DNA of 64,000 bases, from contig JAGQDJ010000618.1 in the NCBI GenBank assembly GCA_022885665.1, forward strand, positions 124,001 to 188,000. The letters are read 5' to 3'. The stretch is from Triops longicaudatus (taxonomy: Eukaryota > Arthropoda > Branchiopoda > Notostraca > Triopsidae). Within the stretch, counting starts at the first letter, position 1; every line of letters begins with the position of its first letter. This document shows positions 37,298-48,361 of this stretch, piece after piece. Under the pieces are notes generated by a model. It was given only the letters and a program-made list of their open reading frames with translations, had not been told where the DNA came from and searched no databases. The position numbers and the translations under genes were made by a program.

Positions 37298-40200
37298 ATG
37301 GGCTTGGTCAACGAGCCGGGTATGGACGCTTCCTTAGAATTGAATCTTGAACGCTTGTGTAACACAGCAGGATCTGCGATCACCGATTCGGTATTGCATC
37401 ACTCCGTGCCAGCCGTGGGCGACGCTCCCAGCAATTTCGAGCTGATTCAAAGATTGCAAGCCTTGCTCGAAAGCACGGCCGATATGGCTCACCTCAGCGA
37501 TAAGAAGAACTCGGCTATTGGTAATTTAGTAGCCATTTAGGATTGCTCAACAACGGTTTCCGTGACTTTAAAAAGTTATAAAATATACGTAGTAATATTT
37601 TTGTTCGTTTGTAGATGGCGGTATTTCGGTAACGGACGTGTTCGGTCTTGGTTTGAATAATACAGGCTCTTTGGGTTGTACTGGCTCGTCGCCTTCCGTG
37701 CCGGAAGATGTCTTGGGTGTTTTGCAACAGCACCAATTAAACCAGCAAGCATTGTTGCATCTTCAGCAACTGCAAAACCGGAATCAAGCTTGCTCCTCCC
37801 CGATACGCGGTCGACCCATTTACGGAGCTGGCACGCCACCGCGTTCTTTTCAAGTATTAACGAAATCCGTGTTGTTTATCCGCATTAAACATCGAGATGA
37901 ATTATTTGAAGTATTATTTTTTTCATTAATAAATTTTTACAAAATGCATTTCTTTGGTATCTTTATATTGTGTATTTCATATACTGTATTTATTTTTTTA
38001 TATTATTTTTACGCTTTATTCCACAGTATTGTTGTATTAAATACTCGTTTATTTTTCTTGTTTTGCCTTACTTTAGTAAGAATTTCTAACAAAAGGTATT
38101 CAAAAGCTTTAAGAACGTTAACAAATCCGAATAACAACCATTTACTCCGGTTTCTCTCCATTTTTAGGCATCGGAGCAGCCTTCGCCCATTTCTAAGCTG
38201 CTGAACAATGCTGTACAAACGCAGAGTTTGCAAGGGTTGAATTCAATGGCTCACTTGGCCCGCGCGGGCCGCCAAGTAGGCCTAGGTGAGTCGCCTTCGT
38301 CGGACTGCTCGTCACCACTCTCGGGATCTCGCGATTCCAGCGATTCCCAGGGGCGTGGCATCCCCACTAGCTACTCCACGCCCAACAACGCGCGACTTAT
38401 TAAGTCCAATCTCTTCAAGTAGGAAAAAAATAATAATAAGAATTCGCTTTAAACACTTTTTCCACGATTTAAGAAAATAAAAATTAAAAAAATAGTAATG
38501 ATAGAAAACGAGTTTTGACACGAAAACCAAAGATTGAACTTGTTCAGTACTTTATTATAAAACACTTAAAACTTCTTTTTGTTTAAGGGAATCGATGAAC
38601 ACTTTAGACCAGGCATCGTTTTTGACCATGAAGCATGATACCACCCATGGTTCACCGCAAGAATCGATGCTGTTGAGCAGTTCGGGCGTGTCTAGTTTGG
38701 AGCCCAATGGGTTCGATTTGCTGGTAATGCTTAATGATATAAAGCAAATCAATATAATAACATTTAAAAAAGATAATAAATTTGCCTTTGTTGTTCGCAT
38801 GTTATTCAGATTTATTTAAACATAGTGAAACCGTTATCATTGAATTTTCCTACGTTCTTGCGTTACTTTTTATCTAGAGTCTTTAAAAATGAGAAATATT
38901 GTTTAATCAAAGTTGTTAATTAAATTTAATGTTAAGATTATTGTTTTTACTCAGAATCTCAGTTCGGTGAGCAGGAACCACGTGTCCCCGCCCCCTACCA
39001 GTGTCGCAGCTACTCCGGTGTCTTTGTTCCAATCGTCTAACGCCTTGGTGGCCTCACCTTCACAGTACTTGGCGCATTCTTCCGCTGCAGCCAACCTGCA
39101 AACGCTCTTTTCGCAGCAACTGGCCAGCACGTCGTCGCCAACCGTTCATTCGGCGAGTAACGTCACAGCAGAGCTTGATTTGGCCGGTCTTCAGAACTTG
39201 CAAACGAACCTGCAAAACTTACAAAACCTCCAATACTTGCAGAATGTGCAAAATTTGGAGAAACTTCAAGTAAAACCTGCCAATTTCTTGTTTTCTTTCA
39301 ATTTTCACTCATCGTTTAGTATCTAAACAGTTATTTTCCGTTTTTTTTTAACAGAATTTGGCCACTGCAGGAGTTAACAACTCCAATTTAACTAATCTGT
39401 TGCAAATGGCTGAGAAGAACGCACTGCTTAATAGCCTTTTAGCCTCTCCAACTGCTCAACTTTCGGCCAATTTAAGCAACTTTGCGACCCCGACGCCGGA
39501 AAGCGCCAATTTGGAACGCGCAGCTCGCATGTACCGCAATGCTGCCAATATTTACGACGCTACGTGTACCTGGAGCGGCCATTTGCCTCCCCGTTCTTAC
39601 AAGAATCCCACCTATTCTTGCAAAGTAACACAAATCACGTGACCACAACCTCGTGATTAAACTAAATACATCTTAACTTTACGGCACTTGAACCGACACT
39701 GACCCAACAGATCTAATAATAAGCCAATTAAAAATCCATTAAAATTAATTAAAATTAATTTTAAAATAAATATACACTATTTATAAAATATGTACTATAT
39801 ATAATGAAAAGTAAGAAAAAATAACTTGAATTTTGTTTCACTTTCAGGTGTTTTTGGGCGGCGTGCCATGGGACATTACGGAAGCTGCGCTTATTATGGC
39901 ATTCAAGTCCTTCGGTTCGATTCGTGTGGAGTGGCCCGGTAAAGAAAACGTGGCTAATCCGCCCAAAGGCTACGTGTATATCATTTTCGAGACGGAGAAG
40001 CAAGTAAAAGCTTTGCTCCAAGTCTGCACGCATGATTTCAGCAACGGTGGCAACTGGTACTTCAAGATTTCTTCGCGCAGAATGCGTTCCAAAGAAGTAA
40101 TTCCGCCTTCTAAGCAATTTTGACGCTAGAATTTCTCATATTTCCAAAATAGTTTATAGTTTGCCTAATTTTTAAAGGTTCAAGTAATTCCATGGATGTT

Positions 40201-41005
40201 CAGCGACAGCAATTACGTCCGTTGTCCGTCACAGCGCCTGGATCCGCAGCGCACTGTGTTCGTTGGTGCTTTGCACGGCATGTTGAACGCAGAAGGCTTA
40301 GCGCACATCATGAACGACTTGTTTGGTGGCGTTATGTACGCTGGCATCGACACGGATAAGTACAAGTACCCGATTGGTTCCGGCCGCGTGACGTTCAATA
40401 ATACCAAGTCTTACATGAAAGCTGTTTCGGCAGCGTTTATCGAGATCAAGACGCCGAAATTCACTAAAAAGGTTTTATTCTCCGTAAAATCAATTGTGTC
40501 TTTCATATATTTTCCTTGTAATCCATTCTTCTACTATTTTTTATTTATGTTTCAATTATTTCTTATTTTTAAGTTTAGGTGTGTCACTTAGTTTAATTTC
40601 GTATAATTATTTTTCTTTTGTTTTATATTTTTATTTCAATTAAAATAGTTATCAACAAGAGATCTGTTGAATTAACATAACCATTTGGTCACTACATAGG
40701 TGCAAGTGGACCCTTATTTGGAAGATTCGTTGTGTTCTTCTTGCGGAATTCAGCAAGGCCCGTATTTCTGTCGCGATTTGGCTTGTTTCAAGTATTTCTG
40801 CCGCACATGCTGGCAATGGCAGCACACCCTGGACCTTTACAAGCACCATCGGCCACTGATGCGTCACAACAAGAACCTGGGAGGCGGCAACAACTCACAG
40901 TCTTTCTCCAATAACGCTAATTCGTCGTCCAGTGGCGATAATTCCAACAACTCCAACACTTCTGCTAACGCGCATGAAGCTCCGGCTTCGCCCCCGAGGC
41001 ACTAA
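37298..41005 (+). CDS. orb2: Orb2-type CPEB, cytoplasmic polyadenylation element-binding protein
   Basis: Nine exons: 37298-37520, 37615-37853, 38168-38418, 38588-38723, 38955-39269, 39355-39624, 39848-40096, 40178-40471 and 40700-41005, about 760 residues. CPEBs bind U-rich elements in mRNA 3' UTRs and control translation in germ line and synapse. The C-terminus has two RRMs (VFLGGVPWDITEAAL from about 479; RTVFVGALHGMLNAEGLAH from about 585) and a zinc-binding ZZ domain with paired Cys and His (LCSSCGIQQGPYFCRD, FCRTCWQWQH). The text around RRM2 (GIDTDKYKYPIGSGRVTFNN) places it in the CPEB2-4/Orb2 group rather than CPEB1/Orb. The N-terminal half is low complexity: Gln/Leu-rich near 108-131, Ser-rich near 190-225, and LQN repeats near 359-388. 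The first exon begins right after an acceptor, so upstream exons are likely. Confidence 0.95.
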
Positions 41006-41891
41006 GTTTCTTTTGTCCCATCCAGCAGCGTGAACCCCCAAAACTCAAGTGTCTTTGAAGGCTTTAAATTGTTACACACCCGTAACACTAGTTTTTCATT
41101 TTTTTTGTCTTAAAGCTCCCCTAAACCAAATATTTTTTTCTCAGAAAACAAATAATTTTTGTTTATTTTTCTCTATATTGTAATTAGATAATAACCCTTA
41201 ATGCTTTAATATTTTTTTAACGAGCGAAAGCCCAAAGACACATCTATGCTATTTTCTTAAAAAAAAAAAAAAAAAAAAACTTTAAGTCAACATAAGCTAC
41301 TTAAGCAAAAAGTAGAAAAAAAACATGCTGCTAATCCCTCTCCCAATTTTTTAAATTTAGTTCTGTGAAAAAGGTGAAGGGTTTCTCTTTCTTTTTCAAA
41401 GCACACAACTAAACGTTTTACGCACTTTTTTCCTTCCTTCTTTAACAATCATAAAGGTTTACTTCTCTCTTTTTAAGTTTTCTTTTAGGATTTAATGAAA
41501 GGTGGAGGGATTTCTTACTTACGCGGAGCTAGGTTCTTATAGTACAGGTGAAGGGGTACACAAAATTGTTTAATAAAAGGATTTTTTTTAAAGGTTTCGG
41601 TTACGAAGCACCGTGTTGGGGCGAAAGCACTTTTTCTTACCTACATACTTTTCTCTATACTTTTTATTCCTTAAAAAATGATTATCGTACGATAGAAACC
41701 CTTCTTTCAAGATATCTTTTCAGACTATTTTTCAAACGAAATTTCTTTAAAATGAACGGAAACGACCTTTGCTACGTCAAACGGCTCACTCAATACCGGT
41801 TTATGTGACATTTCTGCCCATTCTTGTGTTATTTTGTTGTCTGTTATGTTGGCAGATCCCCAGAGAAAATTTTTTGTTTCCTTAAAAGATG
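41006..41891 (+). other. Probable 3' untranslated region of Orb2
   Basis: AT-rich sequence with a 21-base A run (about 41259-41279) and several T-rich tracts. It runs from the Orb2 stop to the bidirectional poly(A) palindrome at 41892-41907. Open frames inside show no protein motif. Confidence 0.55.
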
Positions 41892-41907
41892 TTTATTGCG
41901 CAATAAA
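41892..41907. terminator. Palindromic bidirectional polyadenylation signal
   Basis: TTTATTGCGCAATAAA is a perfect 16-bp palindrome. Read on the plus strand it gives AATAAA (41902-41907) for Orb2. Read on the minus strand it gives AATAAA 38 bp after the PGAP3 stop codon (41935). The sequence is certain; use by both genes is inferred from position. Confidence 0.6.
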
Positions 41908-41934
41908 AACGTGTTCTTCGCACACTTCTTTGAA

Positions 41935-43653
41935 TTACGAAATTTTGCTATAAAGCTTGTCCTCCCGTAAGTAGTTGCAGTCGTCCATTAGAAACCTACA
42001 GCAAGACAAAAAATTCAATTAAAATTAATTATAACTATTTCTATAAGTTTTTTACGTTTCTTTCACCAATCTTAAGTTCAAGCTTTTAATTTTTCAGTTT
42101 TATTTATTTATTTTTTTCTATTTACTTTCGTGAAAATTATTTTTTATCGAGTTTTACCTGTACCAAAGGAATGGTAACGGAAAAGTCGACAGGTGCCATA
42201 AGGCATGGGCGTCTACGAGCCAGCCTATTGGCGCGAAATCAAGGATTTCCAAGATGGTAGTACCCGCTAGTACTAAAACAGCAAATGCTGCTTGTTTCAC
42301 GTACGGTTGCCTTCGTTTTCGGTGCCAGGACCACCAACACCAGCCAATAACGTTAATCAAGCCTACAAAATCATTTATTCGAGTCTTATATCCGATTCTT
42401 TTTAAAAATTTATTTAAGATTGTTTCTCAATACTGTGAAAGCTTACCTACGGCAATATTGAGCGTCATATTATAGCCGTAATGGATATTACCGGTCGTTA
42501 AGCTCTTGGCATGATGGAGGAAAAACGTTAGAAGAACAGCTGTGACTCCGGCCGTCCAAAGATTGAGAACATCGTCTTTTAATCTAAATAACAGTTTTAT
42601 CAGAATTTTTAGGTGATTTTATGTAACTAGAAGTTGAGAAGTGCAATTTCATCGCAATTTGAGTGACACAGTACCTGATAAGTAAATGGAACAAAGAAAA
42701 CACCATCATCCCAAACGCACTTAAATAATCCATGACTTCGGTGAAGAATGTGTCCCTGGTATGGAAAGCGGCTGACCAGAACCAAGCATTTATACAAACC
42801 TATTTTTTATTATAAATTGCCGGTAATTTATGGGTTTTCTTTCTTCATTCGTAAATAGTTTCTTGTTTTCAACTTTTAATTCCGTTTCCATTCAGTTTAA
42901 TATTTCAATTGTATTTCTCTACATCCATTTATTTTTAAAATTTTCTTTGAATCTGAATCAATTTCTTACATCCAAATTTGTTCTTAGGAGTAAAATGTAC
43001 TTCCATGTCTAATTCGCTTTTAGATTGAGTTTCAATGTTAGTCTACGTAAGTATTGTTTTTTATATAGTCATTTTTAGGCTAATTTGTCTAGATATTTTA
43101 CAAAATACTTACTAGAGAGTAAAGATGGCAGATCCAATAAAACGGAGCGTTGGCAGAGACATTTTGGCGAAAGGTGTATAGCATAACGATATGAGCTAAC
43201 AAGTTGAGGACGGAAAAGAGTACAGCGGCTAACTCTTGTACGTAAAACACTCTTAAAAACGGCCACTACAATAAATGCACATTTTTATGAATAACAGGGT
43301 TTTCACTTCTTTCAAAAGTGAATTACTTTGCCGTAAAATTGTGGGATATCTCGATGTTGGGCTTGAAACCACTCAACAGCGTCCCACATACAATTATACT
43401 GGCACTCGCCGTGGCAATCCCAAATGTAATACGGTTCTTGTGACCTGTAATCGTAACCTAGTGAAAACAATTCTTTAAGTATGGATTTTTGAGTAATATT
43501 TATTTAATTAAAACCTTCGTCTTTGCAAGTAACTTTGACGCAGCGGGAAAGGCATTTCTGGTAAACTTCCGAGCGATCTCCAACTGAACATGACGCGTTA
43601 TTAATTGTTAAACAAAATACTAATGAAAAGACTACTGCGAGTGTCAATTTCAT
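41935..43653 (-). CDS. PGAP3: PGAP3/Per1, GPI-anchor lipid remodelling protein
   Basis: Seven exons in transcript order: 43653-43515, 43457-43327, 43265-43113, 42799-42675, 42583-42447, 42362-42158 and 41995-41935, about 316 residues. PGAP3 removes the unsaturated acyl chain at sn-2 of GPI-anchored proteins in the Golgi; it belongs to the CREST membrane-hydrolase superfamily. It has a signal peptide (residues 1 to about 22), a Cys-rich lumenal part (YQKCLSRCVKVTC; WDCHGECQYNCMWDAVEWFQ), the WPFLRVF entry to the first TM, then several TM segments. CREST-type residues are visible: WFWSAAFHTRDT (His, Asp) and LVDAHALWHLST (Asp and two His). Length is near that of human PGAP3 (320). It converges on Orb2, sharing the palindromic poly(A) site. 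Confidence 0.94.
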
Positions 43654-44003
43654 GGTTTTATTTTACAGTTTACATTACGTTAGCCGCACAAACAGTAAAC
43701 AGTCGAGGTACTAGCGGTTTTATTACGAATTTCTTTGAGTGAAAGTGAATGAACTGCGAATTTCTGTCTAGTATCCTTTCCTCACGGGGTAATGGACAGA
43801 AATTGGCAAAGGAAGGAAACCGGTTCCAGGACACCGGTTGCTAGGGTTATCTGAGCCACACCTCCAGTACTTTTGGGCGTTCGTTATTCTATGTGATACA
43901 TGGCAACAAACGAGCAATTACGGACTTTGCGCTTTTTTATTTAGATCTTGACTGTGTTACTAGCGTGAGTAGTGACATATGTAATTAGCTACTACTTCAT
44001 TAG

Positions 44004-44481
44004 CTAGTTAAAGACGGGAAACGTGTTCATCTGCAGTTTTTCGAGTCGAGTCGTAAGTACCTGGATCTCTAACTGTTGCTGTTTGCATTTTTGTTTCAGT
44101 TTTTGCCGGACATGGAGCCGATTTGCCCTAAAACGATAAAATTTTCTGTGAATAAAGCTTATCTAGAGCTTTGCAATGGGTACCTGATATCCGTGTATGT
44201 TTTGTCCCTTACGTCTGATTCCACCAGTGCTTGAACGTGTCCAATTTCTTCTTTTAAGCGGGAAATAGACTCGTCGAGTTGAATATTTTCCTGTTCAATA
44301 GCTTTCAATTTACAACGAGTCAGAGTGAATTCTTTTTTCAGTCTCCCTATGAGTTTCAATTCTTCCTAAGTATGCAGAACACAGTTCGTTAAGAAAATTA
44401 CGCACACAATTTTCGATTTAGTGCAACAACGCTTACTCGTATTTTGTGCATAATAATATTTTCTTCAATTTTGAAATCCAT
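44004..44481 (-). CDS. Small coiled-coil protein, about 116 residues, unknown function
   Basis: Three exons in transcript order: 44481-44437, 44365-44184 and 44127-44004, with introns of 71 and 56 bp that keep the frame open. The product is basic and almost entirely coiled coil (GRLKKEFTLTRCKLKAIEQE; ISRLKEEIGHVQALVE; LEIQVLTTRLEKLQ) and ends MNTFPVFN. There is no signal peptide or membrane segment. Its size and layout recall small axonemal coiled-coil proteins, but I cannot assign a family. It lies 350 bp upstream of PGAP3 on the same strand. Clean splice joins argue that it is real. Confidence 0.6.
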
Positions 44482-44836
44482 TTCACGTTCGCTTAAGCAA
44501 CGGAATATTTACTAAGATTATCCGCGAAATAGGAAAAATGTACATCACAGGTGTCCTCAAGTTACGAGATAACCATAGCAACCATTCTCCTTACGACCTT
44601 TGTATGCGTCAGAAACCAGTTTCAAGTTTTTATTTATTTTTACAGTAATATTTTCGCTTTTAAGCATTTTCTTTTGTAGTAAAGTTACGAATGCTATTTG
44701 AAACTTTGGTACAAAGTAACTTGCAAATTCGTTTGAACATAAATTTTTTGTACGCCATTATTTGACAAACTGAGTGATCACAGTGTCACAATATGCAGGT
44801 AAACGTACCTAGCGCCGCCAACGTCTTTCTAACTTT

Positions 44837-44981
44837 AGCTTTGCGCAGTGGCAATATCGTAACCAATGAGGTTCATCCGAGGTGCGATTATTGCTAGTTG
44901 AAAACTTTACCCAATACCCCGCCTAGACGACGTGAAACATCGTCGGCTAAGGCAATTTTTGTGGGCTCCTCCGGGAGCAGC
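44837..44981 (+). ncRNA. U4: U4 spliceosomal snRNA
   Basis: The sequence begins AGCTTTGCGCAGTGGCAATA and continues with the U6-pairing and 5' stem-loop segments of U4 (CAATGAGGTTCATCCGAGG; GCGATTATTGCTAGTTGA), then the central stem and an Sm site AATTTTTG (44953-44960). It ends in a GC-rich hairpin (GGCTCCTCCGGGAGC). Length of about 145 nt matches animal U4. U4 pairs with U6 and keeps it inactive until the spliceosome is activated. The gene has its own promoter, probably the PSE type, which I could not place with confidence. The exact 3' end is estimated from the hairpin. Confidence 0.93.
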
Positions 44982-45293
44982 ATTCTCAAATCAAAGTAAA
45001 GTGTATTGATACTGTACATATACTTGTCTTTCTTTTAAAATTTTCGAAGTAACTTCTGTATAAATGTTATGGAAACGTTGTCTGAGCTAAACTGAATGGT
45101 TAAACCGGTAGCGAAATAAAGCGTGTCCGGATAATAGAACATACTAGCACAAAATTCGTTGAAAGAATGCTCGTAGGCGTATATTTTTAAAGGTCGTTTG
45201 TACTCGTAAGGTATTGCTTCGAGGAGACGTGCTGATACATAATGCGTTGCTGAATTCGTTCGAAATCTTCCGAAGAAGCCAACAACTGTAATC

Positions 45294-46348
45294 ATGAGTT
45301 CGCCCTTGGAAAGATGGTGCCAACTATTGGAGACTCATATAGGGAGGGATCGTGTTTTGCGTACGGCTGGTTATGTATTTCTGACCTTATCGGACATTCC
45401 ATTTGTAGTAACTTTTCCTACATAACTTCCATTTCACGATGGACCATTTTGATTATTTCTAATATTTTTATTAGGTTTCAGGTCAAGAGCGTCCCAAATT
45501 TTCACAGCGTCTGGCCACGCTGAGTAGCCAAATCAGTGGATGTCGGACAGTTTTGAGACTCGTGGACGATTTACCTGCGTTGAACCGCACTTTGAAATAC
45601 GGCTGGGGCCAACAAGAAAAGGATAAATGGATTCGCTATTCTACTCTGATATCCAATTTGATATCACACTTGTATTATCCTCTGGAGCATATAGCATGGG
45701 CTGCCGATCGCCAAATCATTCGAATCAGGGAAACTCGGCCGTTTTGGAAAACGGTGGCCTGTTGTTGGGTAGCTTCCCTTTACCTGACGTTAGTTAGGTA
45801 ATTATGATGGCAAATTTTCCGTATAATTCACTCCGTTTAGCAAATGGTCCCAAAATTGCGCGTTTTTAACGTCGTCTTTCGAGGAACGAAGGTGTTTAGG
45901 CAACAAATAGTCATCAGTTATCTAACACTCAACGGTCAAGCATAATATTGTTAAAATGGCAAATGTGGGGATATTTTTGTTTAAAAAAAAATAAAAAAAA
46001 ATAATGCGAATGAAAATGAGTTGATAGATTGGTATTATCGTATTAACTACTTTTTATTCATTTATTTCGATTTTTGTTGGTAGGGCGGTACGAACATTGG
46101 CGTTGTGTTTGCAGCAAAGGACGTATTTTGTGAAAAACCGTAAATTCGATCAATTATCCGGTCTGAACCGAGTCGTTATTCAAGAAATCTTAACTATTAT
46201 GCAATTGTTATTCGATTTGGGGCAAGCTATCAACTTGTTACCTGCTGGTATACTTTGGGCTGGTAAATTAAGACCTTGGCAAGTGGGTACCCTAGGATTC
46301 TTTGCATCTTTTATTGGGCTGTTAAAATTGTTACGAGTCGTGCCTTAA
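45294..46348 (+). CDS. PEX11G: PEX11-gamma, peroxisomal membrane division factor
   Basis: Three exons: 45294-45374, 45475-45797 and 46084-46348, about 222 residues. PEX11 proteins elongate the peroxisomal membrane before fission. The order follows human PEX11G: the amphipathic N-terminus with LLETHIGRDRVLRTAGY, then SSQISGCRTVLRLVDDLPAL and YGWGQQEKD, then LYYPLEHIAWAAD, a membrane segment (VACCWVASLYLTLV) and a C-terminal part with LPAGILWAGKLRPWQVG followed by the last membrane helix. The length is slightly below human PEX11G (241). The downstream AATAAA is at 46466-46471. The first intron was placed so that GY is joined to VSGQERP in phase 0, which keeps the family alignment. Confidence 0.92.
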
Positions 46349-46465
46349 AAATGCTCAATGTATAGAAGAGCATAGTAGTACAGCGGAATTTTACGTAATT
46401 CCATTTAAAAAAAATATGCATGTTTATTGGTTCTGGGCTCAATTTGTTAATTATGGAACATATAC

Positions 46466-46471
46466 AATAAA
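46466..46471 (+). terminator. Polyadenylation signal of PEX11G
   Basis: AATAAA about 120 bp after the PEX11G stop codon; the first signal in the 3' flank. Confidence 0.5.
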
Positions 46472-46548
46472 ATTTTTAATTGTCAAAGAAACTTCTTGCC
46501 TTTCTCGTAATTTTTCTCCATAATAAATATTAAATAAGCCCACAAGGT

Positions 46549-46707
46549 ATATATAGGGTTGGAGATCACGTGAAACGAAAACCTGGCTAGAATCCAAGCG
46601 GCCTCGCTCCCATTGGTCCACAGAAATAGTGCTTCCTTTATTCCGGCTTTCGCAGCGCCGTTGGTAGCCTTCGCTTCGTACTTCTCTTCCTTCTCCAGCC
46701 GCAACCG
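46549..46707 (+). promoter_or_regulatory. Promoter and 5' untranslated exon of ATP synthase subunit c
   Basis: Elements in order: TATATATA-like sequence (about 46549-46556), the palindromic E-box TCACGTGA (46566-46573), an inverted CCAAT (CCCATTGGTCC, about 46608-46618), pyrimidine-rich initiator sequence, and a strong donor CCG|GTAAGT at 46708. The matching acceptor ends at 46956, 44 bp before the ATG. TCACGTGA is the form bound by MiT/TFE and USF factors. Splice sites and motifs are seen; the start of transcription is inferred. Confidence 0.55.
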
Positions 46708-47000
46708 GTAAGTGAAGATGTCTCTCCCGTTTTTGTGAAAAATCTTACATTGTAGTGGTCATCGGTTGAAAATACCTAGCCTAAAGCTTGTCTAAACATT
46801 GTTTAAAGAAATTCTACGTAGTTTTGTGCTAGATTTGTTGATTTTTGTGGAATTTTAAGGCCTTATGAGGCATTTGGTTATATCTGCCCTAATCAGCTGT
46901 TTCCGGTTTAAGACTTGACTTCCATGGATAATAAGATGATTTGTTTCATTGTATAGGTCATTTTTACGGGTTTACCCACTACCTAACCAAAAACTCCAAA

Positions 47001-47599
47001 ATGTACGCTTGCGCTCGTCTCGTTGCTCCCGTTGCTAGGGCTTCCGTAAGTTCTGAACTTCCTTTGTCATTAAATTCTGATATTTTTGTTGCAGTCTCAA
47101 TTCCAGTTTTCGTAACTTTGCTCCAAGTTTAGAAATGAAGATTTTTACCTAATACTTGTGTTTGGATTTACAGTTGGCTCCCCGTTCCTCTGCCTACTTG
47201 AGGCCCGTCAGCAGCACCTTGATGAACAAACAAGCTGTGGAATCTGCCCCTGCCACCCAGGTAACATGCTGCAACAATTTCACGCCTGCCGAACCGAAAA
47301 GTTTTTACAAAATTGTCTTTGTTTTATAGATTGTCCCTGCTCGCAGCTTGCAAACCTCTGCTGTCCAACGGGACATTGACTCTGCTGCCAAGTTTATTGG
47401 TGCTGGAGCTGCTACAGTTGGAGTTGCCGGATCTGGAGCTGGTATCGGTAGCGTTTTCGGATCCCTCATCATCGGCTACGCCCGCAATCCCTCTTTGAAA
47501 CAGCAACTCTTCTCCTACGCCATTTTGGGATTCGCCTTGTCCGAAGCCATGGGTCTTTTCTGTCTTATGATGGCTTTCCTCCTTTTGTTCGCTTTCTAA
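47001..47599 (+). CDS. ATPsynC: Mitochondrial ATP synthase F0 subunit c precursor
   Basis: Three exons: 47001-47045, 47174-47260 and 47330-47599, about 133 residues. The mature subunit forms the proton-carrying c-ring of the F0 motor in the inner mitochondrial membrane. The first half is a basic mitochondrial targeting peptide (MYACARLVAPVARAS; LAPRSSAYLRPVSS). The mature part is the standard 75-residue hairpin starting DIDSAAKFIGAGAATVG, with the Gly-rich helix GVAGSGAGIGSVFGSL, the polar loop ARNPSLKQQ and the proton-binding Glu in ALSEAMGLF. An upstream untranslated exon with a TATA/E-box promoter precedes it. Identity is certain. Confidence 0.97.
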
Positions 47600-48361
47600 A
47601 CACCCCAATTTTGTGCAAACAAAACACGAGAAAGAAAGGAGGGAGAATTTGGGTTTAGCTATAAAAACCATGGCGATCCAATTTCATAGTGCACAGTTCC
47701 AACTTTTTCCCTACGCGTTTTAGGTAAATTTGTTACTATTAGCAAAAGAAAACGGCAGAGGTTCCACTTTTCAGGGCTGTGAAAGAAACCTTTGTATGTC
47801 TTACCTATGGCCTGTATGGGAAAAAGGAAGAGGTACCAGTTTTTCTGTCGAAAAAATAACAAAAAATTCATTACCCATACGAAAACAACCGAATAAGTGA
47901 AGGAAGAATGTACAGAGCATGTGTAATAGACAAACGCGAGTAGGAAAAAACTGAAAACTGAGTCTTTCTTATTGCATTATTATAAAAGGAATTTATATTT
48001 CAGATGTATTCGATGGTCCAAAGGAAGAACTAGGATATTGGACCTTAAGGGGGCGGAAACGTCAGTGTTGGGTTACGTCAATTTCCTTGTTGCCGTGGGT
48101 CTAGTTTGGCAACGCCCTTTCAGTCGTGCAGACATCTTGAATGGTTACCAGGGCTTAGAGCTCGGGCCAAAACAAAACCTATCGCGGTGTATCTAAATCA
48201 TCCATGATTTAAACTGCAGGAAATTAACGGAATCTAACATAACGTTGTTCCAGGATTGCTGTGGAGGGTTATTTATTTAGTGAAAAGTAACAGGTGCAAC
48301 AGGAAATTTTGTGAAACGAGAGAAACTTTGGGTGGAAGCTTAGCCAGAAACAACACAAACA
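47600..48361. other. Intergenic spacer with probable Rab11 promoter
   Basis: Between subunit c and Rab11. The stretch 48045-48135 holds a GGGGGCGGAAACG box and a GGGTTACGTCAAT (CRE-like) site and is the best candidate for the Rab11 promoter. No gene is recognised in it. Confidence 0.4.

Noticed and set aside
45035..45295. 86-codon open frame on the minus strand whose ATG overlaps the PEX11G ATG
   Set aside because: Its promoter would have to lie inside the PEX11G coding exons, no family motif is visible, and it points straight at the U4 gene. Most likely chance.
46483..46704. Minus-strand open frame with a membrane-like stretch
   Set aside because: It overlaps the promoter and 5' untranslated exon of subunit c, has no in-frame ATG with a plausible upstream exon, and matches nothing I know.
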